Part shown: piece after piece, positions 23,884 to 33,252 of the stretch
Layout of the letters: every line of letters begins with the position of its first letter
Position numbering within the stretch: the first letter of the stretch is position 1
Assembly (NCBI GenBank): GCA_900142905.1
Contig: FSRV01000001.1
Coordinates: 2,914,001 to 2,978,000, forward strand
Direction of reading: 5' to 3'
From: Burkholderia sp. GAS332
GTDB lineage: Bacteria > Pseudomonadota > Gammaproteobacteria > Burkholderiales > Burkholderiaceae
Length of the DNA stretch: 64,000 bases
Notes under the pieces: generated by a model
Databases searched by the model: none
What the model saw: only the letters and a program-made list of their open reading frames with translations
What the model was told of the DNA's origin: nothing
Position numbers and translations under genes: made by a program

Positions 23884-24624
23884 TCAGCCCATATGCAAAC
23901 CGCCGTTCAGCGAAAAATCAGCGCCCGTGGAGAAACCCGATTCGTCCGAGGCGAGCCATGCCACGATCGAGCCGATTTCATCCGGCTGACCGAGACGACG
24001 CACCGGAATCGTCGCGACGATCTTTTCCAGCACGTCCGGACGGATCGACTTGACCATATCCGTGCCGATGTAGCCAGGCGACACGGTGTTGACCGTCACG
24101 CCCTTGGTGGCCACTTCCTGCGCCAGCGACATCGTGAAGCCGTGAATGCCGGCCTTCGCGGTCGAGTAGTTGGTCTGGCCGAACTGCCCCTTCTGGCCGT
24201 TCACCGACGAAATGTTGATGACTCGGCCAAAGCCGCGCTCGACCATCCCGTCGATCACCTGCTTGGTGACGTTGAAAAGGCTGGTCAGGTTGGTGTCGAT
24301 CACCGCCGTCCAGTCTTCGTGCGTCATCTTGCGGAATACGACGTCGCGCGTGATGCCGGCGTTGTTCACCAGGATATCGACCTCACCGACTTCGGCCTTG
24401 ACCTTGTCGAACGCCGCCTTGGTCGATTCCCAGTCGCCGACGTTGCCTTCGGACGCAATGAAATCGTAGCCAAGCGCCTTCTGCTCTTCGAGCCACTTCA
24501 CGCGGCGCGGCGAGTTCGGGCCACAGCCTGCGACTACCTTGAAGCCCTCTTTGTGCAGCCGCTGGCAAATGCTCGTGCCGATGCCACCCATGCCGCCCGT
24601 TACGTACGCAATTCGCTGTGTCAT
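23884..24624 (-). CDS. phaB: Acetoacetyl-CoA reductase (NADPH)
   Basis: 246 residues, the same length as Cupriavidus PhaB. It is a short-chain dehydrogenase with the cofactor motif VTGGMGGIGTSICQRL, NNAGITRD, and catalytic Ser-Tyr-Lys in NISSVNGQKGQFGQTNYSTAKAG. The C-terminal GADFSLNGGLHMG is typical. It reduces acetoacetyl-CoA to (R)-3-hydroxybutyryl-CoA, the monomer used by PhaC. It lies 216 bases downstream of phaA; the gap holds a perfect palindrome right after the phaA stop. Confidence 0.96.
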   Translation of the reverse strand: MTQRIAYVTGGMGGIGTSICQRLHKEGFKVVAGCGPNSPRRVKWLEEQKALGYDFIASEGNVGDWESTKAAFDKVKAEVGEVDILVNNAGITRDVVFRKMTHEDWTAVIDTNLTSLFNVTKQVIDGMVERGFGRVINISSVNGQKGQFGQTNYSTAKAGIHGFTMSLAQEVATKGVTVNTVSPGYIGTDMVKSIRPDVLEKIVATIPVRRLGQPDEIGSIVAWLASDESGFSTGADFSLNGGLHMG

Positions 24625-24818
24625 AAACTACACTCCGTTATCGTTTTCGAGGCGCCGACCGGCTGCCTCTTCCCTCGCCTGGTGCTTCATCTCCACTGCC
24701 GCCGGGCGACCGGCCGACGAGGCCATTGCTCGCCGCACGCCACCTGCTGCCAGGTGACGCGCGGCAACCCTGCTTACCGCCTGCCCAAAAGCCAACTGAG
24801 CCCAACTGAGCCTGCTCG

Positions 24819-24839
24819 AGACCTCAAGACTTGAGGTCT
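24819..24839. repeat. Perfect 21-base palindrome directly after phaA
   Basis: AGACCTCAAG, a single A, then CTTGAGGTCT, ending one base from the phaA stop (24841). In RNA it would form a compact hairpin. No T-run follows on the minus strand. A short direct repeat CCAACTGAG lies next to it (24793-24811). It may set the relative level of phaA and phaB/phaR messages. Confidence 0.6.
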
Positions 24840-24840
24840 A

Positions 24841-26022
24841 TCAAGCGCGTTCGAGCGCCAGCGCCACACCCATGCCGCCGCCGATACACAGCGACGCCAG
24901 ACCCTTCTTCGCATCGCGCTTCTGCATTTCATGCAGCAGCGTGACGAGAATCCGGGCGCCGGAGGCGCCGATCGGATGGCCGATCGCGATCGCGCCGCCG
25001 TTCACGTTGATCTTCGACGTGTCCCAGCCCATTTGCTGATTCACGGCGCACGCCTGTGCGGCAAACGCTTCGTTGATTTCCATCAGGTCCAGATCGGCCG
25101 GCGTCCAGCCCGCGCGTTCGAGACAACGGCGCGAGGCCGGTACCGGGCCCATGCCCATCACCTTCGGATCCAGACCCGAGGTGGCGTACGCCTTGATACG
25201 CGCGAGCGGCGTGAGGCCGAGAGCCTCGGCCTTCTTCGCCGACATCACCAGCACCGCCGCCGCGCCGTCGTTCAGACCCGACGCATTGGCCGCTGTCACC
25301 GAGCCTTCCTTCGAGAATGCCGGCTTCAGACCCGCCAGCGATTCAGCCGTCACACCGTGACGCACGAACTCGTCCGTTGCGAAACGCAGCGGCTCACCCT
25401 TGCGTTGCGGAATTTCGACCGGCACGATTTCGTCGTTGAAACGGCCCGACTTCTGCGCGGCTTCCGCCTTGTTCTGCGACAGCGCCGCGAACGCGTCCTG
25501 CTGCTCGCGCGTGATGCCGTATTCCTTGGCGACGTTTTCCGCCGTCACGCCCATGTGGTACTGGTTGTAGACGTCCCATAGGCCGTCGACAATCATCGAG
25601 TCGATCAGCTTCGCGTCGCCCATGCGGAAACCGTCGCGCGAGCCCGGCAGCACGTGCGGTGCGGCGCTCATGTTTTCCTGACCGCCGGCGATCACGATGT
25701 CCGCGTCGCCCGCGATGATCGCGTTGGCCGCCAGCATCACGGACTTCAGGCCCGAGCCACACACCACGTTGATCGTCATGCCGGGCACGGCCGCGGGCAG
25801 CCCCGCCTTGATCAGCGACTGACGCGCCGGGTTCTGGCCCGAGCCTGCCGTCAGCACCTGCCCCAGAATGACTTCGCTCACCTGCTCGGGCTTCAGACCA
25901 GACCGTTCGAGCACGGCGCGAATCACGGTAGCACCGAGTTCGGGCGCGGCGATCTTCGCCAGCGACCCACCGAATTTGCCAACTGCCGTACGGGCGGCCG
26001 ATACGATCACAACATCAGTCAT
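24841..26022 (-). CDS. phaA: Acetyl-CoA acetyltransferase of PHA synthesis
   Basis: 393 residues, identical in length to Cupriavidus PhaA. Catalytic residues are C88 ([12 protein letters not shown]), H349 ([11 protein letters not shown]) and C379 ([17 protein letters not shown]). It condenses two acetyl-CoA to acetoacetyl-CoA, the first step of PHB formation. The ATG at 26022 ([19 protein letters not shown]) was chosen; GGAGG is eight bases upstream, while in-frame starts further upstream sit too close to it. It lies 135 bases after phaC and before phaB. Confidence 0.96.
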   Translation of the reverse strand: MTDVVIVSAARTAVGKFGGSLAKIAAPELGATVIRAVLERSGLKPEQVSEVILGQVLTAGSGQNPARQSLIKAGLPAAVPGMTINVVCGSGLKSVMLAANAIIAGDADIVIAGGQENMSAAPHVLPGSRDGFRMGDAKLIDSMIVDGLWDVYNQYHMGVTAENVAKEYGITREQQDAFAALSQNKAEAAQKSGRFNDEIVPVEIPQRKGEPLRFATDEFVRHGVTAESLAGLKPAFSKEGSVTAANASGLNDGAAAVLVMSAKKAEALGLTPLARIKAYATSGLDPKVMGMGPVPASRRCLERAGWTPADLDLMEINEAFAAQACAVNQQMGWDTSKINVNGGAIAIGHPIGASGARILVTLLHEMQKRDAKKGLASLCIGGGMGVALALERA

Positions 26023-26157
26023 TTCCATATCCTCCGGGCACATCGGCCAACGACGCCGTAGCCCGTCAAGTTAAAAATCTCGTTGCTCCAGCGCCCTTGC
26101 TCAATCAGACGCACACTCATACCGCCAAACACATCGCGCCTTCAGGCGCGCTAAAGC

Positions 26158-28059
26158 CTACTCCCGTTGCCGCACATAACGCCCCGGCGCCGGTTCGATC
26201 ACCGGGAATTCAGCGGAGCCGGCTGCCGCACGCGGTTTCACTTTCTTGCCGCCATACTGGTCGAGCCACGTGGTCCATTCGGGCCACCAGCTGCCAGGCA
26301 CTTCAGCCGCTTGATCGAACCATTCGTCCGGGCTTTCCGGCAACGTCGTGACGTCGCCTTCGAGTGTCCAGTAGTTGCGCTTGTTCTTCGCCGGCGGATT
26401 GATCACCCCTGCGATATGACCCGACGCGCCGAGCACGAACTTCAGCGGCCCGGTGAGCAACGGCGCCGACGCATAAGCGGTTTGCCACGGCACGATATGG
26501 TCTTCGCGTGAACCGTAGATGAAGGTCGGCACATCGATCTTCGAGAGATCGACCGGCTCGCCGCAGGTGGTCAATGCACCGGGCTCGCGCAGACGATTCT
26601 CCAGATAGGTGTTGCGCAGATACCAGACATACATCGGGCCCGGCAGACTGGTCGAATCGCTGTTCCAGTACAGCAGATCGAACGGCACCGGCGTACGGCC
26701 CTTGAGGTAATTGTCGACGACGTAGTTCCACACCAGATCGTTCGGCCGCAGGAACGAGAAGGTATTGGCGAATTCGATGCCGCGCATCAATCCGGGCGCG
26801 CTGCCGTTCTTGCCGCCGATGGTCTGCTCGCGCATCTGCACATGCGCCTCGTCGACGAACACGTCGAGCACACCCGTGTCAGAGAAGTCGAGCATCGCGG
26901 TGAGCAAGGTCATTGACGCGGCCGGATGCTGGCCGCGCGCTGCCGCTACCGCCAGCGCGGTGGCAAGCATGGTGCCGCCCACGCAGAAACCGAGCGTGTT
27001 GATCTGCTCGCGGCCGCTGATCTTGCTGACCGTCTCGATCGCCTTGAGGACGCCCTCGCCGATGTAGTCGTCCCACGTCTTGCTCGCGATCGATGCGTCC
27101 GCGTTGCGCCATGAAATCAGGAACACCTGATGACCCGAATCGAGCCCGTGCGCGACCAGCGAGTTCTCCGGTTGCAAATCGAGAATGTAGAACTTGTTGA
27201 TACAAGGCGGCACGATCAGCAGCGGCCGCTCACGCACGGTGGCCGTGCGCGGCTTGTACTGGATCAACTGCATCAGGTCATTTTCGAACACCACCGAGCC
27301 TTCGGTGTTCGCGAGATTTTCGCCGACCACGAAACGTGATTCGTCCGTCTGCGAGATCTTGCCGCGCTGCATGTCGCCCAGCAGATTCATCACGCCCTGG
27401 CGCAAGCTCTCACCCTTGCTATCGAGCAAGGTCTTTTGCGCTTCCGGATTCAATGCGAAGAAGTTACTGGGCGATGCCGCCGCGGTCCATTGCTGAATGG
27501 AGAAACGGATGCGCTCGCGCACCTTCGGTTCCGTTTCGAGCGCGTCGACCATTTCCTGCAGATAGCGTGCGTTCAACAGATACCACGCAGCGGTAAATGC
27601 ATAGGCCGGCGCCGAGCTCCACGCCTCGGAACTGAAGCGGCGATCCTTGAGTTCGGGCGCTTTCGTCGTGGAGGCGGTCGCCTGCTGAATCAGCTCCATC
27701 GCCTCGCGCGAATAGTCGGCTTGCAGCTTTTGCAAACGCTCTGACGGAATCGCGGCGCTCGGCACGTTGAGTCCGGCGAATGAAGGCATGGACGGCAGGG
27801 ATCCCGCAGCCAGCTTGCTGAAGTCAGGCATGCCGGGGAACGACGGCATCTGCGGCAGACCCATTTGCGGCATCAGCGGCATCTGGAAAGGCATGCCGTT
27901 GCTACCGGGCGGCGTGCCGGGCGAACGCCATGCGTTCATCCAGGTCTCGAATAACTGCTGCATGCCTGCGGCTGACATTGCGCCGCTCGTACCGGCCTGC
28001 TGCGTATGCTCCGTCGAGGAGTCCGTGCTGGGGGAAGCTGAGGAATGTGATGCTGCCAT
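26158..28059 (-). CDS. phaC: Class I polyhydroxyalkanoate synthase
   Basis: 633 residues of the alpha/beta hydrolase fold. The lipase-like box is GFCVGG (nucleophile C359), and the catalytic Asp and His lie in YGSREDHIVPW and LGASGHIAGVINPP near the C-terminus. It polymerises (R)-3-hydroxyacyl-CoA. Residues 50-100 form an unusual Met/Pro-rich stretch (MPFQMPLMPQMGLPQMPSFPGMPDF and so on), making it about 40 residues longer before the catalytic core than the Cupriavidus enzyme. The ATG at 28059 is chosen because a good sigma-70 promoter lies at 28176-28205, inside any longer frame. Confidence 0.95.
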   Translation of the reverse strand: MAASHSSASPSTDSSTEHTQQAGTSGAMSAAGMQQLFETWMNAWRSPGTPPGSNGMPFQMPLMPQMGLPQMPSFPGMPDFSKLAAGSLPSMPSFAGLNVPSAAIPSERLQKLQADYSREAMELIQQATASTTKAPELKDRRFSSEAWSSAPAYAFTAAWYLLNARYLQEMVDALETEPKVRERIRFSIQQWTAAASPSNFFALNPEAQKTLLDSKGESLRQGVMNLLGDMQRGKISQTDESRFVVGENLANTEGSVVFENDLMQLIQYKPRTATVRERPLLIVPPCINKFYILDLQPENSLVAHGLDSGHQVFLISWRNADASIASKTWDDYIGEGVLKAIETVSKISGREQINTLGFCVGGTMLATALAVAAARGQHPAASMTLLTAMLDFSDTGVLDVFVDEAHVQMREQTIGGKNGSAPGLMRGIEFANTFSFLRPNDLVWNYVVDNYLKGRTPVPFDLLYWNSDSTSLPGPMYVWYLRNTYLENRLREPGALTTCGEPVDLSKIDVPTFIYGSREDHIVPWQTAYASAPLLTGPLKFVLGASGHIAGVINPPAKNKRNYWTLEGDVTTLPESPDEWFDQAAEVPGSWWPEWTTWLDQYGGKKVKPRAAAGSAEFPVIEPAPGRYVRQRE

Positions 28060-28175
28060 ACCTGCTTTTACCGGTAAGTCCTTGCGGACGGGTTGAGAGG
28101 CAGGTTCATGCGCACGTGGGCGATTGCTCGCGACCTCGTCACGCCCTGTCCCTTGGTCGAGGAGCTGTGAGGAAC

Positions 28176-28205
28176 ATTCTTGCTCCCCATCGCAAGGCAT
28201 GTCAA
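28176..28205 (-). promoter_or_regulatory. phaC sigma-70 promoter
   Basis: On the minus strand TTGACA (28200-28205), an 18-base spacer, then AAGAAT (28176-28181). The layout and spacer text closely resemble the known Cupriavidus phaC promoter (TTGACA-N18-AACAAT, from memory). Confidence 0.7.
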
Positions 28206-28231
28206 TGCTTGTTCCCGATTTTGCCGCAGTG

Positions 28232-28251
28232 CGATAGTTTTTTAATTATCG
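28232..28251. promoter_or_regulatory. AT-rich imperfect palindrome upstream of the phaC -35
   Basis: CGATAGTT-TTTT-AATTATCG pairs at seven of eight positions per arm and lies 27 bases upstream of the phaC -35 box. It could be an operator or UP-like element; no regulator is assigned. Confidence 0.4.
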
Positions 28252-28507
28252 TTTTCCCTGTGTAGCAGATCGCGCTTTCGGGACATCGGTTCATCAGTGC
28301 CGACGCAAACGGAAAAAGCTCCCATACTGCATGGGCTTATCTCAATTTATCCGTTCGCGCACGGACACTTTTGGCGGCAGATTTACGCCTGCGTGACAAA
28401 TTCCGGCAGCGCAGCAAAAATGCGTGCCGCGCCTCCGAATAAACCCTCATACGTATGCCAGCAGGAAGGCCTCGCGCCCGCCGTAGTGGGCGAGACCAGT
28501 GGCCGAC

Positions 28508-29365
28508 TTACTCCGCGATCGTCTGCGCCTGATCGTCCAGCCAGATCAGCGCAGCCATGCGGCCGGTCTCGCGATCGCGGCGATAGGAATAGAAACGCTC
28601 ACGTTGCGTGACCGTACACAGATCGCCGCCGACGATGCGCGTCACACCGAGCCGCTGCAGGCGCAAGCGCGCCAGCGCGGCGAGATCGGCGAGATATTTG
28701 CCGGGGTTTTGCGGATGCACAATGAATGCATTCGCCGTGGCTTCGCGTTGTGCGTCGTCCACGCCATTCATGAAGGCGTCACGCACATCTGCACCCACCT
28801 CGAAGGCGTCCGGCCCGATCGCCGGGCCGAGGTAGGCATGCAACGACGCGGCCTCCACGCCGGCAAGCGCGGCGACGCGTTGCGCGGTCTGCTCGACGAT
28901 CCCCGCCGCCAGGCCGCGCCACCCCGCATGGGCCGCACCGACGGCTCGGCCCGCTTCATCGCACAGGAGCACCGGCATGCAATCGGCCACCATCACGACA
29001 CACACCGTGCCGGGCCGATCGGTGACGCTGGCATCGGCGCGTGTCGGCGTGCCGATCGCGCGAGCCTGCGCGAGGACTTCTTCAGCACGCACGATGCCGG
29101 CGCCGTGAATCTGTTCGAGCCATGCGGCCTCGCCTACGCCGGCCAGCTTCAGCAGCCGTGCGCGATTGGTTGCCACCGCGGCGGGATCATCACCCGCTTT
29201 CATCCCCAGATTCAGGCCGCCGGGCTGGTCCACGCCGTCCCGCCAGCGGCCGAACGGCGGCTCGCTCACGCCGCCGTCGCGCGTGGTGACGAGCGCGCGC
29301 ACACGCGGCGACACGTTCCACGCGGGTTGCACAACATCGGCAAAGCTCAGCTCGGGCAAGCTCAT
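28508..29365 (-). CDS. pgeF: Peptidoglycan editing factor / YfiH-type laccase-domain protein
   Basis: 285 residues of the DUF152/YfiH family. The conserved zinc or copper ligands are in [21 protein letters not shown] and [16 protein letters not shown], with the C-terminal [16 protein letters not shown]. Such proteins have been described as polyphenol oxidases, purine nucleoside phosphorylases and, in E. coli, PgeF, which keeps wrong amino acids out of peptidoglycan. The start overlaps the rluD stop as ATGA, the usual rluD-pgeF arrangement in proteobacteria. The family call is firm; the biochemical role is inferred. Confidence 0.9.
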   Translation of the reverse strand: MSLPELSFADVVQPAWNVSPRVRALVTTRDGGVSEPPFGRWRDGVDQPGGLNLGMKAGDDPAAVATNRARLLKLAGVGEAAWLEQIHGAGIVRAEEVLAQARAIGTPTRADASVTDRPGTVCVVMVADCMPVLLCDEAGRAVGAAHAGWRGLAAGIVEQTAQRVAALAGVEAASLHAYLGPAIGPDAFEVGADVRDAFMNGVDDAQREATANAFIVHPQNPGKYLADLAALARLRLQRLGVTRIVGGDLCTVTQRERFYSYRRDRETGRMAALIWLDDQAQTIAE

Positions 29366-30651
29366 GCGTGACCGTCCTCGTCGTGTTCGTCGGCTTCGTC
29401 GTAATCGCCGTCACCCTGCGCTTCGTCTGCGTCAGCTTCATCTTCTAGTGAAGCGTCGTCCAGCGAGGCGTCGTAGTCGTCTTCCTCATAGTACGTCTCG
29501 TCGAACTCGCCCGCATCGTCACGCCCGAGGCCAAGCGCCGCCGACAGCACCTGCATGTCTTCCGGGGCATCGGCGCGCCATTGCATGGTCCGGCCGGTTT
29601 GCGGATGGATCAGACCGAGCCGCCATGCATGCAGCGCCTGACGCGCGAAACCGTCCGGTAGCGGCGTCACCGAGCGCTTGCCGCGCGCCCGACCATAAAC
29701 CGGATCGCCGAGCAGTGGATGGCCGATATGCGCGCAATGCACGCGAATCTGATGGGTCCGGCCGGTTTCCAGATCGCAATGAATCGCGGTGACCGGCTGA
29801 CGCTGCCAGATCGCCGTATCCACGCGCCGGAAATGCGTGCGCGCCGCTTTGCCCGAGGCGCTCGTCACCACCGCCATGCGGGTGCGTTCGCGCGGATCGC
29901 GGCCGATCGGCGCGTCGATCGTGCCCTCTTCGGGCATGTTGCCCCACACCAGCGCGAGATAACGGCGCTTCACCGTGCGCGCCTGGAGCTGGCGCACCAG
30001 ATCGGTCTGCGCCTCGAGCGTACGCGCCACCACCATCAGGCCGGAGGTTTCCTTGTCGAGCCGATGGACGATACCGGCACGCGGCAGGCCCGCCGCGGCG
30101 TCGCCATAGCGGTACAGCAGACCGTTCAGGACGGTGCCGCTCCAGTTGCCGGCGGCCGGATGCACAACCATGCCGGCCGGTTTGTTGATGACCACCAGCG
30201 TGTCGTCCTCGTAGACGATCTCGAGCGGCACCGGTTCGGGCGTGAACGCGAGTTGCTCGGGCAGCAGATCGGGCACGAGCTCGATGGTGGCGCCAAGCGG
30301 CACCGGCTGACGGATCTTCGCCGGCTTGCCGTCGATGCGCACCCGCTCCGATTCGATCCAGCTTTGCAGCCGGTTACGTGAAAACTCCGGAAAGAGTCGG
30401 GCAATCACCTTGTCGAGGCGCTCGCCGGCCAGTTCGTCGGGCACGACGACGCTGCGCGGCGACTCGTCCGCCACGGGGCTCGCCACCGTCGGCACCCTGC
30501 TTTGCGGGCCGGCGGAGGCTAGCGCGTCGCTGCCGAGATCGTCGTCGAGTGAATCGACGCCCAACGCGTCGGAGGGGTCAGCGCTTACGCTATAATCTTT
30601 GTTGCTATTCCCGGCACCGGTTGCGGCGCCTGGAGTATTTGAGCGGGTCAT
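29362..30651 (-). CDS. rluD: 23S rRNA pseudouridine(1911/1915/1917) synthase
   Basis: 429 residues. An N-terminal S4 domain (about 70-140, [34 protein letters not shown]) precedes the RluA-type catalytic domain with the active-site aspartate in [19 protein letters not shown]. The acid-rich C-terminal tail (about 380-429, [31 protein letters not shown] and on) is unusual. The Ser/Asp-rich N-terminal 65 residues also go beyond the E. coli protein. It modifies helix 69 of 23S rRNA. It overlaps pgeF and is divergent from bamD with only 38 bases between starts. Confidence 0.93.
   Translation of the reverse strand: MTRSNTPGAATGAGNSNKDYSVSADPSDALGVDSLDDDLGSDALASAGPQSRVPTVASPVADESPRSVVVPDELAGERLDKVIARLFPEFSRNRLQSWIESERVRIDGKPAKIRQPVPLGATIELVPDLLPEQLAFTPEPVPLEIVYEDDTLVVINKPAGMVVHPAAGNWSGTVLNGLLYRYGDAAAGLPRAGIVHRLDKETSGLMVVARTLEAQTDLVRQLQARTVKRRYLALVWGNMPEEGTIDAPIGRDPRERTRMAVVTSASGKAARTHFRRVDTAIWQRQPVTAIHCDLETGRTHQIRVHCAHIGHPLLGDPVYGRARGKRSVTPLPDGFARQALHAWRLGLIHPQTGRTMQWRADAPEDMQVLSAALGLGRDDAGEFDETYYEEDDYDASLDDASLEDEADADEAQGDGDYDEADEHDEDGHA
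30591..30596 (+). promoter_or_regulatory. Candidate -10 box for bamD inside rluD
   Basis: A perfect TATAAT on the plus strand lies 94 bases before the bamD start and within the opposite-strand 5' end of rluD. No convincing -35 is seen at 17 bases. The 38-base gap between the starts leaves little other room for a promoter. Confidence 0.45.
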
Positions 30652-30689
30652 TGAGTCTGGGTCACCTGGACGTAAAGCTAGACTGGAAA

Positions 30690-31550
30690 ATGCGAGCCTT
30701 GAACACCATTACTAAAGCGGCGATCAATTTGGCGGCCATCAAGAAGGCGGCCCGGAAAGTGGCCGGATACATTGCGTGCGCCGCAGCCGTCGCCGTTGTT
30801 GCGGCTTGTCACGGCCTGCCGGAAAAAACTGACGAGACGGCTACGTGGAACAACAACAAATTATATACGGAGGCGAACGACGCTCTGACCGGTGGTGATT
30901 TCGGCAAGTGCGCCAAGTATTTCGAGATGCTCGAAGGCCGCGATCCGTTCGGCCACTTTGCCCAGCAAGCTCAGATCAACGTCGCGTATTGCAACTGGAA
31001 AGACAACGAAAACGCCGCCGCCGACCAGGCGATCGACCGCTTCATCCAGCTGCACCCGGATCACCCGGACATCGCCTACGCGTACTACCTGAAGGGCATG
31101 ATCCACTTTAACGACGACCTCGGTCTGTTTGGCCGCTTCTCCGGCCAGGATATGAGCGAACGCGATCCGAAGTCGCTGCGCGAGTCGTATGACGCGTTCA
31201 AGGTCGTGGTCGACAAGTACCCGAACAGCAAGTATGCGCCGGACGCCGCGCAACGCATGCGCTATATCGTGAACGCGCTGGCGGCCCATGAAGTCCACGC
31301 GGCGGATTATTACTACCGTCGTGGCGCCTACGTCGCTGCGATCAACCGCGCGCAACTGGCGTTGAAGGAATACAAGAACGCGCCGGCTATCGAAGACGCG
31401 CTGCACATCATGATGCTGTCGTACGAGAAGCTGAATCAGCCGCAACTGGCCGACGACACCAAGCGCATTCTAGCCGGCACCTTCCCGGACAGCCCGTACA
31501 TCACGGGCCATGCAAGGCCGGGTAAGGAAAAGTCGTGGTGGCAGTTCTAA
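30690..31550 (+). CDS. bamD: Outer membrane assembly lipoprotein BamD
   Basis: 286 residues with a lipoprotein signal peptide; the lipobox VAAC puts the lipidated cysteine at residue 40. TPR-like repeats follow ([47 protein letters not shown] and others) with the family signatures [19 protein letters not shown] and [14 protein letters not shown]. BamD works with BamA in inserting beta-barrel proteins into the outer membrane. The ATG at 30690 gives a normal signal peptide; a longer frame from 30378 overlaps rluD and is rejected. The signal region is longer than usual (about 23 residues before the hydrophobic core). Confidence 0.94.
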   Translation: MRALNTITKAAINLAAIKKAARKVAGYIACAAAVAVVAACHGLPEKTDETATWNNNKLYTEANDALTGGDFGKCAKYFEMLEGRDPFGHFAQQAQINVAYCNWKDNENAAADQAIDRFIQLHPDHPDIAYAYYLKGMIHFNDDLGLFGRFSGQDMSERDPKSLRESYDAFKVVVDKYPNSKYAPDAAQRMRYIVNALAAHEVHAADYYYRRGAYVAAINRAQLALKEYKNAPAIEDALHIMMLSYEKLNQPQLADDTKRILAGTFPDSPYITGHARPGKEKSWWQF

Positions 31551-31590
31551 GCCACTCAACGCACTGAAAACCTGAAAACCTGCTTAAAAC

Positions 31591-31627
31591 AAAAACGCCA
31601 CGACTTCGGTCGTGGCGTTTTTGTTTG
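31591..31627. terminator. Bidirectional terminator between bamD and rlmD
   Basis: AAAAACGCCACGAC, loop TTCG, GTCGTGGCGTTTTT. The perfect 14-base arms have A/T flanks that serve both convergent genes. Confidence 0.92.
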
Positions 31628-31672
31628 TGGGGCACCGCCGGCTTGGGCGCCCCAAGCTGGCAGCAGGCGCCC

Positions 31673-33091
31673 TCAGTCCCGCTCGAACAACGCAATCGAC
31701 TCCACATGCGAGGTATGCGGGAACATGTTCACCACCCCCGCGCCCACCAGCCGGTAGCCAGCCTCATGCACCAGCAGGCCTGCATCACGTGCGAGCGTCG
31801 CCGGGGCACACGACACGTAGACGATACGTTTGGGCAGCGGCCCATTACCGCTCTGCGCGATCTCCGCCAGTGCCTTGGCGACGGCCTGCGCACCTTCGCG
31901 CGGCGGATCGATGAGGAATTTGTCGAAATGACCGAGTGCGCGCAGGTCGTCGGCGGTGACTTCGAACAGGTTGCGGCAAGCAAACGACGTATGACCGGCC
32001 ACGCCGTTCAGTTCCGCATTGGCAAGCGCGCGCGAAGTCAGCACCTCACTGCCCTCGATGCCCATGACTTCCTTCGACATCCGCGCGAGCGGCAGCGTGA
32101 AGTTGCCGATGCCGCAGAACAGATCGAGCACGCGGTCCGTACTGGCCGGGGCCAGCAGACGCAGCGCGCGGCTCACCAGCACGCGATTGATCGCGTGATT
32201 CACCTGGGTGAAGTCAGTCGGCTTGAACGGCATGCGGATGTTGTATTCCGGCAGCGTGTAGTCGAGTTCCACGTCGAGCGGATAGAACGGCGTAACCGTA
32301 TCGGGACCGCCCGGCTGCAGCCACCACTGCACCTTGTGTTCGTCGGCGAAATCGCGCAGCACCTGTTCGTCGGCCGCGGTGATCGGCGCGAGATTGCGCA
32401 GCACCAGCGCGGTGACCGACGAGCCGACCGCGAGCTCGATCTGCGGCATCCGATCGTAAATCGACAGCTTGCGGACCATGAAACGCAGCGGCATCAGCAT
32501 GGCCGAAATGTGCGGCGGCAACACCTCGCAGGTCTTCATGTCGGCGATATAGCCGCTCTTCTTCTCGTAGAAGCCGATACGCATGCCGCCCTTCTCCGGC
32601 AGATAGCGCACAGCCAGACGCGCGCGGTAGCGGTATCCCCACGCCGGCCCATGAATCGGCCGGAACACTGTCTCCGGGCGCAGCTTCGCCAGGTGCTGGA
32701 AATCGTCTTCGAGCACGCGCTGCTTGACGGCAATCTGCGCGCGGATGTCGAGGTGCTGCATCGAACAACCGCCGCAGATATCGAAATAGGTACATTTCGG
32801 CTTGGTGCGGAGCACGCTTTCGCGGAACACCTGGACGACCTCAGCCTGCTCGAATTTCGGCTTGCTGCGATGCGTCGAGTAGCTGACACGCTCGCCGGGC
32901 AACGCGCCTTCGACAAAAATCACCTTGCCGGACGTGCCGTCTTCGCTCTCGATGCGGCCTACGCCGCGCGCTTCCATGTCGAGCGAAACGATTTCGATGA
33001 TCGGCTCAGCGCCGGTAATGACGTGCGTTTTCGCCGGAGCGGGCGCCTTCTGGCGCTTCGGCGAACGACGTTGGGGGGCAGTTCGGGACAC
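31673..33091 (-). CDS. rlmD: 23S rRNA (uracil(1939)-C5)-methyltransferase
   Basis: 472 residues when started at GTG 33091, which has AGGA eight bases upstream. A frame open to 33238 would add 49 Arg/Ala-rich residues. A TRAM domain (about 25-85, GVGRIESEDGTSGKVIFVEGALPGERVSY) is followed by the iron-sulphur cysteines in PKCTYFDICGGCSMQHLD. The SAM-binding motif is RVLDLFCGIGNFTLPLA, and the catalytic cysteine is in RIVYVSCAPATLARD. It methylates U1939 in 23S rRNA. It lies 161 bases after the exonuclease gene and converges on bamD through a shared terminator. Confidence 0.92.
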   Translation of the reverse strand: MSRTAPQRRSPKRQKAPAPAKTHVITGAEPIIEIVSLDMEARGVGRIESEDGTSGKVIFVEGALPGERVSYSTHRSKPKFEQAEVVQVFRESVLRTKPKCTYFDICGGCSMQHLDIRAQIAVKQRVLEDDFQHLAKLRPETVFRPIHGPAWGYRYRARLAVRYLPEKGGMRIGFYEKKSGYIADMKTCEVLPPHISAMLMPLRFMVRKLSIYDRMPQIELAVGSSVTALVLRNLAPITAADEQVLRDFADEHKVQWWLQPGGPDTVTPFYPLDVELDYTLPEYNIRMPFKPTDFTQVNHAINRVLVSRALRLLAPASTDRVLDLFCGIGNFTLPLARMSKEVMGIEGSEVLTSRALANAELNGVAGHTSFACRNLFEVTADDLRALGHFDKFLIDPPREGAQAVAKALAEIAQSGNGPLPKRIVYVSCAPATLARDAGLLVHEAGYRLVGAGVVNMFPHTSHVESIALFERD

Positions 33092-33252
33092 CTGCGACTT
33101 CCTGACAAACTTGGGGGAAAGGCGAGATTGTAGACGATGCGCCGCCCTTGCCAACGATTCGGCATGGCGGCGAGGGCCCCGCGCGGCGCGCATGGCGCCT
33201 CGAGCGAGACTAGCAGCGTGCGCGGCGCCTGGCCACAAGCCTGGCTAGCGGC

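Larger units (their letters stand above)
28060..28507. other. phaC upstream region
   Basis: 448 bases between pgeF and phaC. It contains the phaC promoter, an ~109-base 5' untranslated leader, and the AT-rich palindrome at 28232-28251. The remainder (28252-28507) shows no gene, strong terminator or repeat. Confidence 0.5.

Noticed and set aside
31625..33133. A 502-codon plus-strand frame opposite rlmD
   Set aside because: Antisense shadow; it begins within the terminator region and has no recognisable domain.
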